Shown: positions 9,385 through 14,828 of the stretch, piece by piece | Layout of the letters: every line of letters begins with the position of its first letter | How positions within the stretch are numbered: the first letter of the stretch is position 1 | Assembly: GCA_028871195.1 (NCBI GenBank) | Contig: JAGWNT010000096.1 | Coordinates: 1 to 14,828 of the forward strand | From: REEB85 sp018971455 | GTDB taxonomy: Bacteria; Pseudomonadota; Alphaproteobacteria; Acetobacterales; Acetobacteraceae | Direction of reading: 5' to 3' | Length of the DNA stretch: 14,828 nt | The notes under the pieces: model-generated | Told to the model about the DNA's origin: nothing | What the model saw: the letters and a program-made list of their open reading frames with translations, nothing else | The model's database searches: none | Translations under genes and position numbers: made by a program

Positions 9385-10026
9385 CTAGAAGGGCCTGCCA
9401 GGGTCGGGCAAGGGGTTGCTGAACGCGGCATCGGCCGGCGGCGCGGTTCCGGCGATGCCGATGGCCGCCAGCCGCAGCGCCAAGGGGTAGAGAAGATGCT
9501 CCTGCGCCAGCACGCGCGCCGCCAGCATGGCCTCGCTGTCGCCCGGCAGCACCGGCACGGCGGCCTGGGCGAGGATCGGCCCGGCATCCATCTCCTCGGT
9601 GACCAGATGCACCGTGCAGCCATGCAGCTTGACGCCGGCGGCGAGCGCCCGGGCATGGGTGTCGAGCCCCGGAAAGGCCGGCAGCAGGCTCGGGTGGATG
9701 TTGAGCATCCGCCCGGCATAGCGGGCGACCAGGAAGGGGGTCAGCAGGCGCATGTAGCCGGCCAGGCACAGCAGCTCGACTCCCGCGCGGTCGAGCTCGC
9801 GGGCGATCGCCGCCTCGTGGCCGGCGCGATCGCCCCGGAACGGCCGGTGATCGACCACCGCGGTCGCCACGCCGGCGCCGGCCGCGATGGCGAGGCCCGC
9901 CGCGTCGGCGCGGTTGGAGAGCACCAGCGCGATGTCGGCCGGGTAGTCCGCCGCACCCGCCGCGCGCAGCAGCGCTTCCATGTTCGAGCCACGCCCGCTG
10001 ATCAGGATGCCGATGCGCCGGCGCAT
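9385..10026 (-). CDS. purN: Phosphoribosylglycinamide formyltransferase (GAR transformylase)
   Basis: Third step of de novo purine synthesis: transfers a formyl group from 10-formyltetrahydrofolate to GAR, giving FGAR. It has 213 residues, the normal length. Seen: phosphate-binding GRGSN at 11-15, folate-site region LCLAGYMRLL at 87-95, and the catalytic signature LNIHPSLLPAFPG (108-120) with Asn109 and His111. VTEEMDAGPI follows with Asp147. These are the equivalents of Asn106, His108 and Asp144 of the E. coli enzyme, each shifted by three. The ATG at 10026 is chosen because the conserved beta strand RRIGILISG starts right there; an upstream start at 10077 would overlap purM. It follows the purM stop by four bases, so translation is probably coupled. 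The C-terminal tail is Pro-rich and unconserved. Confidence 0.96.
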   Translation of the reverse strand: MRRRIGILISGRGSNMEALLRAAGAADYPADIALVLSNRADAAGLAIAAGAGVATAVVDHRPFRGDRAGHEAAIARELDRAGVELLCLAGYMRLLTPFLVARYAGRMLNIHPSLLPAFPGLDTHARALAAGVKLHGCTVHLVTEEMDAGPILAQAAVPVLPGDSEAMLAARVLAQEHLLYPLALRLAAIGIAGTAPPADAAFSNPLPDPGRPF

Positions 10027-10030
10027 CGGG

Positions 10031-11080
10031 TCAGCCCGGCCAGCCGGCGGGAAGGTCGATGCGCACGGCGGCAGCACCCGCCGCCGCCTCGATGCGGCCG
10101 ATGGTGAACACCGTCTCGCCGGACGCCGCCAGCAGCGCGCGCGCGGCCGCCTCGTCGCGCACCGCCAGCACCATGCCGATGCCGCAGTTGAACACGCGCA
10201 GCATCTCCTCGCCCGCCACCCCGCCGGCGCGCGCCAGCCAGGCGAAGACCGGCGGCAGCGCCCAGCTTGCCGGCTCGATCACCGCGCACAGCCCGTCCGG
10301 CAGGACGCGCACCACGTTGCCCGGCAGCCCGCCGCCGGTGATGTGGGCGCAGGCCAGCAGCAGGCCTGCGCGGTGCAGGGCGAGCAGGGCGGGAACGTAG
10401 ATGCGCGTCGGCGTCATCAGCGCCTCGGCGAGCGTCTGGCCCGGGGCGAAGGGCGCCGGCGCCGACCAGCCGGCATTCTGGCTTTCGACGATGCGGCGGA
10501 CGAGCGAGAACCCGTTGGAATGCACGCCGGCGCTGGCCAGACCGAGCAGGGTGTCCCCGGCGGCAAGCGGGCGGGGCAGCAGCGCCCCGCGCTCGGCCGC
10601 GCCGACGGCGAAGCCGGCGAGGTCGTAATCGCCCTGGGCATACATGCCGGGCATTTCGGCGGTCTCGCCGCCGACCAGGGCGCACCCGGCCAGCCGGCAG
10701 CCCTCGGCGATGCCCGCCACCACGCGGCCGGCCTGCGCCACGTCGAGTCGGCCGGTGGCGAAGTAGTCGAGGAAGAAGAGCGGCTCGGCCCCCTGCACGA
10801 CGAGGTCGTTGACGCACATGGCCACCAGATCGATCCCGACCGTGTCATGCAGCCCGGTATCGATGGCGATCTTGAGCTTGGTGCCGACACCGTCGGTGGC
10901 GGATACCAGCACCGGATCGGTGTAGCCGGCCGCCTTGAGGTCGAACAGCGCGCCGAATCCGCCCAGGCCCCCCATCACGCCCGGGCGCGCCGTGGCGCGG
11001 GCCAGCGGCTTGATGCGCTCGACCAGCGCATCGCCTGCGTCGATGTCAACGCCGGCGGCGCGATACGTCATGCTGGCCAT
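10031..11080 (-). CDS. purM: Phosphoribosylformylglycinamidine cyclo-ligase (AIR synthetase)
   Basis: Fifth step of purine synthesis: ATP-dependent closure of FGAM to aminoimidazole ribotide in the cytosol. It has 349 residues, the typical size. Seen: ATDGVGTKLKIA at 61-72, the dimer-core signature IDLVAMCVNDLVVQGAEP at 83-100, GGETAEMPGMY at 137-147, ASAGVHSNGFSL at 182-193, ITGGGLPGN at 247-255 and FNCGIGM at 297-303. The ATG at 11080 is chosen because GAGGG (11090-11086) lies five bases upstream; the internal ATG at 11071 would be too far from it. It is the first gene of a minus-strand purM-purN unit, possibly with the oxidase subunit IV gene, and is divergent from the phospholipid gene. 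No PurR-like or purine riboswitch element is visible in the 138-bp divergent gap. Confidence 0.97.
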   Translation of the reverse strand: MASMTYRAAGVDIDAGDALVERIKPLARATARPGVMGGLGGFGALFDLKAAGYTDPVLVSATDGVGTKLKIAIDTGLHDTVGIDLVAMCVNDLVVQGAEPLFFLDYFATGRLDVAQAGRVVAGIAEGCRLAGCALVGGETAEMPGMYAQGDYDLAGFAVGAAERGALLPRPLAAGDTLLGLASAGVHSNGFSLVRRIVESQNAGWSAPAPFAPGQTLAEALMTPTRIYVPALLALHRAGLLLACAHITGGGLPGNVVRVLPDGLCAVIEPASWALPPVFAWLARAGGVAGEEMLRVFNCGIGMVLAVRDEAAARALLAASGETVFTIGRIEAAAGAAAVRIDLPAGWPG

Positions 11081-11094
11081 GGCAGCCCTCGATG

Positions 11095-11100
11095 TATAAT
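11095..11100 (+). promoter_or_regulatory. Consensus -10 element in the purM/phospholipid divergent gap
   Basis: TATAAT occurs exactly on the plus strand, in an otherwise GC-rich gap. No -35 match is found 16-18 bases upstream, so it may act with an activator or be chance. On the minus strand the same AT island reads TATACA, a poorer -10 that could serve purM. The predicted leader to the ATG at 11219 would be over 100 bases. Confidence 0.3.
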
Positions 11101-11218
11101 GGCCGCGATCGCAAGGACCAGGGCGGTGGAACGATGAGGCCGGGAGCGGCGCTGCGGCCGGAAGGCGCGGCAAACAACCATAGGAGCCGGCGCCGCGCAA
11201 TCGGTGGCCGGCGGCGGC

Positions 11219-11785
11219 ATGCCTGACGGCGCCCGCATCGCCCCGATCACCGATGCCGGGCCGCTGACGCTGCCGAACATCATCACCTTCGGCCGGCTCT
11301 GCGCCGTGCCGCTGGCGGTATGGCTGGTGCTGCGGGGCGATTTTGCCATCGCCTTCCTGCTCTTCGTGCTGGCCGGGCTGTCCGACGCCGTCGATGGCTG
11401 GCTGGCCCGCCGGCGCGGCACCAGCGCCCTCGGCGCGCTGCTCGACCCGGTGGCCGACAAGGCGCTGCTGGTCACCATGTACGTCACCCTGGCCGCGGTG
11501 CGGGTGCTGCCGGACTGGCTGGCCATCCTGGTGGTGTTCCGCGACGCGGTGATCGTCGGCGGCGTGCTGGTGCTGGCCGTGCTCGGCCAGCGTCCGGCCA
11601 TCCGCCCGCTGCGCATCTCCAAGCTCAACACAGCGCTGCAGATCGTGCTGGTCGCTGCCGCGCTGCTGATGGCCGCGCACGGGCTGACCGCGCCGCGCAT
11701 CCTGACGGTGCTGACCTGGGTGGTCGGCCTCAGCACCTTCCTCTCGGGCGCCGCCTATGTCGCGCGCGCGGTGCGGCGGGGATGA
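11219..11785 (+). CDS. CDP-alcohol phosphatidyltransferase (PgsA or cardiolipin-synthase-like)
   Basis: Inner-membrane enzyme that moves a phosphatidyl group from CDP-diacylglycerol to an alcohol, making phosphatidylglycerol phosphate or cardiolipin; which one cannot be told from sequence alone. It has 188 residues. Opens with LTLPNIITFGRL (17-28), typical of the PgsA/Cls group, and has several hydrophobic segments. The CDP-OH motif has Asp56, Asp59-Gly60, Ala63-Arg64, Gly72, Asp76 and Asp80. All four catalytic aspartates are present, but Arg64 to Gly72 has seven intervening residues rather than the consensus eight. ISKLNT (133-138) matches the later substrate-site region. Start uncertain: ATG 11219 is preferred, but GTG 11204 is in frame, and AGGAG at 11182-11186 is far from both. 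It overlaps hdaA by ATGA. Confidence 0.88.
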   Translation: MPDGARIAPITDAGPLTLPNIITFGRLCAVPLAVWLVLRGDFAIAFLLFVLAGLSDAVDGWLARRRGTSALGALLDPVADKALLVTMYVTLAAVRVLPDWLAILVVFRDAVIVGGVLVLAVLGQRPAIRPLRISKLNTALQIVLVAAALLMAAHGLTAPRILTVLTWVVGLSTFLSGAAYVARAVRRG

Positions 11786-12537
11786 GCCTGCGCCAGCTTG
11801 CCCTGCCCTTCGTCCATCACGGCGCGCTGGGCGAGGCGGATTTCCTCGACGCGCCCTCCAACGCGGCGGCGCGGGCCTGGCTCGCCCGGCCGGCGGGCTG
11901 GCCGCGCGGCCAGCTGGCGCTGCACGGCCCGGCGGGCAGCGGCAAGACGCATCTGCTGCACATCTGGGCGATCCGCCAGGGCGCGACCCTGCTCGACGGC
12001 CCCGGGCTGCGCTTCGCCATGCCGGGCGGGCCGCTCGCCATCGACGACGCCGACGCGGCCCCGGAAGCGGCCCTGCTGCACATGCTGAACGCCGCCGCCG
12101 AGGCCGGGCACACCGTGCTGCTCGCCGCCCGCACCCCGCCGGCGCGCTGGCCGGTGGCGCTGGCCGACCTCGCCAGCCGGCTGCGCGCCATGCCGGCGGT
12201 GGCGATCGAGCCGGCGGAGGAGGAATTGCTGCGCGCCCTGCTCGCCCGCCTGCTGGCCGAGCGGCAGCTGGCCGTGAGCGAGGCGGTGCAGGAGTTCCTC
12301 CTGCTGCGCCTGCCCCGCACGCCGGCGGCGCTGCGCGAGGCAGCGGCGCGGCTCGACCACCTGGCGCTGGCGGCGGGGCGCAGCGTCAGCCGGGCCCTGG
12401 CCAGCGCGGTGGTGGCCGGACTCGGCGAGGCGGACGCCGTGCTGGACGAGGCAGGCGAGGCGCACGAGGCGGGCCTGGATGACGTTTTGATGCAGAAGGA
12501 CCGCGCACCCTCCCCGGCGGCGGCCCGATTGCTGTAG
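11782..12537 (+). CDS. hdaA: HdaA, DnaA regulatory inactivator (DnaA-related AAA+ protein)
   Basis: Binds the DNA polymerase sliding clamp and stimulates hydrolysis of DnaA-bound ATP, preventing re-initiation of replication (the RIDA mechanism, known for E. coli Hda and Caulobacter HdaA). It has 251 residues. Seen: N-terminal clamp-binding motif QLALPF at 5-10, Walker A GPAGSGKT at 49-56, Walker B LAIDDAD at 85-91, and box VII DLASRL at 129-134 with the arginine finger Arg133. A helical lid follows. There is no DNA-binding domain IV as in DnaA, which separates it from the initiator. The last 35 or so residues (GEADAVLDE onward) are an acidic then basic tail beyond the usual family end. The ATG at 11782 overlaps the previous stop as ATGA, so translation is probably coupled. 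Confidence 0.9.
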   Translation: MSLRQLALPFVHHGALGEADFLDAPSNAAARAWLARPAGWPRGQLALHGPAGSGKTHLLHIWAIRQGATLLDGPGLRFAMPGGPLAIDDADAAPEAALLHMLNAAAEAGHTVLLAARTPPARWPVALADLASRLRAMPAVAIEPAEEELLRALLARLLAERQLAVSEAVQEFLLLRLPRTPAALREAAARLDHLALAAGRSVSRALASAVVAGLGEADAVLDEAGEAHEAGLDDVLMQKDRAPSPAAARLL

Positions 12538-12565
12538 ATTGGGCCATGCGCGCAGGACCAGCCCA

Positions 12566-14773
12566 GTGAACAGCCCCGACATGCCGCTTCCGACGCCGGC
12601 CGGACAGGCGGGCGCCTCGTCCGCCATCGGCCGCGACAACCCGCAGCGCTTCCTCAACCGCGAGCTGTCCTGGCTCGATTTCAACCACCGTGTCGTGGAG
12701 GAGGCGGAGAACACCCGCCACCCGCTGCTCGAACGGCTGCGCTTCGTCTCGATCTCCGCCGGCAATCTCGACGAATTCTATTCGGTGCGCGTCGCCGGGC
12801 TGATCGGCCAGGCCAAGGCCGGCATCACCACGCCGTCGGCGGACGGGCGCACGCCGGCCCAGCAGCTCGCCGAGGTCGAGGCCCGCGCCCGCGCGCTGAT
12901 GGCCGAGCAGCAGCGCGTCTGGCGGCATCTGCGCGGGCTGCTCGCCGAGGCCGGGCTGGTGGTGGCGGAGCCCGCCACGCTGTCGGATGCCGACCGCTTT
13001 TGGCTCGATGCCTGGTTCATGGAGCGCGTCTTCCCGGTGCTGACGCCGCTGGCCATCGACCCCGCCCACCCCTTCCCCTTCATCCCCAACATGGGGCTGG
13101 TGATGGTGCTGCGGCTGGTGCGCGACGAGGACGGGCACGGCATGCAGGCGCTGATCCCGCTGCCGGCGCAGATCGAGCGCTTCGTCCGCCTGCCGGCCGG
13201 CACCGACGGCACCATCCGCTTCGTGCTGCTCGAACATCTCGTCGGGCTGTGCCTGGACCGGCTGTTCCCGGGCTTCCGCGTCACCGGCCAGGGCATGTTC
13301 CGCCTCATCCGCGACACCGACGTGGAGTTCGAGGAAGAGGCCGAGGATCTCGTGCGCTCCTACGAGACGGCGCTGAAGCGCCGCCGCCGCGGGGTCGCGA
13401 TCCGCCTGTCCTGCGGCGACGACATGCCGGAGGAGCTGCGCGAGCTGGTGGTCGATGAGCTCGAGGCATCGGCGCAGGAAATCTACGTCCGCGGCGGCAT
13501 TCTGGGCCTCGTCGATCTGCGCCAGCTGATCGTCGATGACCGGCCGGATCTGCTGTTCCCGCCCTACACGCCGCGCTTCCCCGAACGCATCCGCGATTTC
13601 GGCGGCGACTGCTTCGCCGCCATCCGCGCCAAGGACATCATCGTCCACCACCCCTTCGAAAGCTTCGACGTGGTGGTACAGTTCCTCCGCCAGGCCGCCG
13701 GCGACCCGCAGGTGGTGGCGGTGAAGCAGACGCTCTACCGCACCAGCCGCGACAGCCCGATCGTCAAGGCGCTGATCGAGGCGGCCGAGGCGGGCAAATC
13801 GGTCACCGCCATGGTGGAGCTGCGCGCCCGCTTCGACGAGGAGGCCAATATCCGCCTCGCCCGCGTGCTGGAGGCGGCCGGCGTGCAGGTGGTGTTCGGC
13901 TTCACCGAGTTGAAGACGCACGCCAAGCTCTCGCTGGTGGTGCGCAGGGAGGGGCAGACGATGCGCAGCTACGCGCATTTCGGCACCGGCAACTACCACC
14001 CGATCACCGCGCGCGTGTACACCGACCTGAGCTTCTTCACCTGCGACCCGGACCTGACGCGCGACGCGGCGCGGCTGTTCAACTACATGACCGGCTACGC
14101 GACCCCGGAGAAGATGGATGCGCTGGCGTTCAGCCCGCTGACCACGCGCGCCGTGCTGATGGAGCTGATCGACCGCGAGATCATGTTCGCCGCCGAGGGC
14201 CGGCCGGCCGGCATCTGGCTCAAGCTCAACAGCCTGGTGGACGACGCCCTGATCGACCGGCTCTACGACGCCTCGCGCGCCGGGGTGAAGGTGATGGCGG
14301 TGGTGCGCGGCATCTGCTGCCTGCGCCCGGGCGTGCCCGGCCTGTCGGAGAACATCCGGGTCAAATCCATCGTCGGGCGCTTTCTCGAGCACAGCCGCAT
14401 CTGCGTCTTCGGCAACGGCCACGCGCTGCCCAGCCGCCATGCCCGCGTCTATATCAGCTCGGCGGACTGGATGACGCGCAACATGGAGTGGCGGGTGGAG
14501 ACGCTGGTGCCGATCCACAACCCGACGGTGCACGCCCAGGTGCTCGACCAGATCATGGTGGTCAACCTCAAGGACACCATGCAGTCCTGGGAGCTGGGGG
14601 CCGACGGCGCCTGGCGGCGGGTGGCGGCGGGCAGCGGCAAGAAGCGCGTCTCCGCTCATGATTATTTCATGACCAACCCCTCACTTTCCGGGCGCGGCTC
14701 GGCGCTGCACGGCCCGGTGCTGGCCGCGCCGCCGCCGCCGCCGCGCCGCCCCGATCGCTTTTTGCAGGATTGA
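12566..14773 (+). CDS. ppk: Polyphosphate kinase 1
   Basis: Reversibly polymerises the terminal phosphate of ATP into polyphosphate; peripheral membrane enzyme acting as an oligomer. It has 735 residues. The N-terminal domain opens with RFLNRELSWLDFNHRV and contains SAGNLDEFYSVRVAGL. The two phospholipase-D-like catalytic domains carry His452 (ELKTHAKLSL), His471 (YAHFGTGNYHP) and His609 (FLEHSRI). The spacing of 19 and 157 residues equals that of E. coli His435, His454 and His592, so the enzyme should be active. The GTG at 12566 is chosen because AGGA (12554-12557) lies eight bases upstream; TTG 12539 and ATG 12581 are in-frame alternatives. It follows hdaA by 28 bp and precedes the probable ppx by four. 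The C-terminal tail is Pro-rich (six Pro in a row) and unconserved. Confidence 0.97.
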   Translation: MNSPDMPLPTPAGQAGASSAIGRDNPQRFLNRELSWLDFNHRVVEEAENTRHPLLERLRFVSISAGNLDEFYSVRVAGLIGQAKAGITTPSADGRTPAQQLAEVEARARALMAEQQRVWRHLRGLLAEAGLVVAEPATLSDADRFWLDAWFMERVFPVLTPLAIDPAHPFPFIPNMGLVMVLRLVRDEDGHGMQALIPLPAQIERFVRLPAGTDGTIRFVLLEHLVGLCLDRLFPGFRVTGQGMFRLIRDTDVEFEEEAEDLVRSYETALKRRRRGVAIRLSCGDDMPEELRELVVDELEASAQEIYVRGGILGLVDLRQLIVDDRPDLLFPPYTPRFPERIRDFGGDCFAAIRAKDIIVHHPFESFDVVVQFLRQAAGDPQVVAVKQTLYRTSRDSPIVKALIEAAEAGKSVTAMVELRARFDEEANIRLARVLEAAGVQVVFGFTELKTHAKLSLVVRREGQTMRSYAHFGTGNYHPITARVYTDLSFFTCDPDLTRDAARLFNYMTGYATPEKMDALAFSPLTTRAVLMELIDREIMFAAEGRPAGIWLKLNSLVDDALIDRLYDASRAGVKVMAVVRGICCLRPGVPGLSENIRVKSIVGRFLEHSRICVFGNGHALPSRHARVYISSADWMTRNMEWRVETLVPIHNPTVHAQVLDQIMVVNLKDTMQSWELGADGAWRRVAAGSGKKRVSAHDYFMTNPSLSGRGSALHGPVLAAPPPPPRRPDRFLQD

Positions 14774-14777
14774 CCGC

Positions 14778-14828
14778 GTGCCCTTCTCGCCTGCTCCCGA
14801 GCTGCCGCGCGCGGCCGTCGTCGATCTC
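14778..14828 (+). CDS. ppx: Probable exopolyphosphatase (Ppx/GppA), 5' end only
   Basis: Only the first 17 codons are in the window, from GTG at 14778, four bases after the ppk stop. The reading MPFSPAPELPRAAVVDL ends in AAVVDL, which fits the opening strand of the Ppx/GppA actin-like fold, normally followed by GSNS. Position right behind ppk, where exopolyphosphatase commonly lies, supports the call. The enzyme removes terminal phosphate from polyphosphate, opposing Ppk. The identity rests on a very short stretch and on context. Confidence 0.65.
   Translation, partial: MPFSPAPELPRAAVVDL

Noticed and set aside
11134..11226. 30-residue upstream frame overlapping the phosphatidyltransferase start
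   Set aside because: Arg/Gly/Ala-rich with only a loose GGTGGA ribosome site three bases from the ATG; nothing distinguishes it from chance in this base composition.
11320..12537. Longer 405-codon frame that would extend HdaA upstream
   Set aside because: The first 154 codons lie over the phosphatidyltransferase gene in another frame and are Arg-rich nonsense; the ATGA-overlapping ATG at 11782 directly precedes the clamp-binding motif.
12386..14659. 757-codon minus-strand frame opposite ppk
   Set aside because: Antisense shadow of Ppk1, whose catalytic histidines and spacing are all intact.

Overview
This GC-rich window looks chromosomal and comes from an alphaproteobacterium, most likely Acetobacteraceae/Rhodospirillales. 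The reasons are the Suv3-type helicase, a bacterial aa3-type oxidase subunit IV, and HdaA next to ppk and ppx and divergent from purM-purN. The genus is inferred, not shown. Nearly every base is coding and the longest gene-free stretch is about 240 bp (8956-9193). I see no tRNA, rRNA, CRISPR array, insertion sequence or phage gene.

Left part (1-5077): a Suv3-like DExH helicase runs leftwards off the window edge (1-2378, minus). It is divergent from htpG (Hsp90, 2489-4372, plus). The 110-bp gap between them carries a good match to a sigma-32 heat-shock promoter facing htpG. HtpG converges on a fumarylacetoacetate-hydrolase-family enzyme (4391-5077, minus).

Middle part (5190-9346, all minus): a 14-helix DHA2-type MFS exporter (5190-6725) has an AT-rich promoter island with an operator-like inverted repeat. 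Next comes a large multidomain GT4 glycosyltransferase (6826-8955), then an intergenic region with strong stem-loops, then a 50-residue cytochrome oxidase subunit IV (9194-9346).

Right part (9385-14828): purM-purN (minus, 4-bp gap) make the purine steps FGAR and AIR. They face away from a tight plus-strand cluster: a CDP-alcohol phosphatidyltransferase, hdaA (ATGA overlap), ppk1 and the first 17 codons of a probable ppx. This cluster joins acidic phospholipid synthesis, inactivation of the replication initiator DnaA, and polyphosphate metabolism.

I found no convincing new system. The best leads are regulatory or architectural: the htpG promoter, the MFS promoter/operator with a possible leader peptide, the 13-bp-arm stem-loop at 9068-9107, the accessory domains of the glycosyltransferase, and the phospholipid-hdaA-ppk operon.
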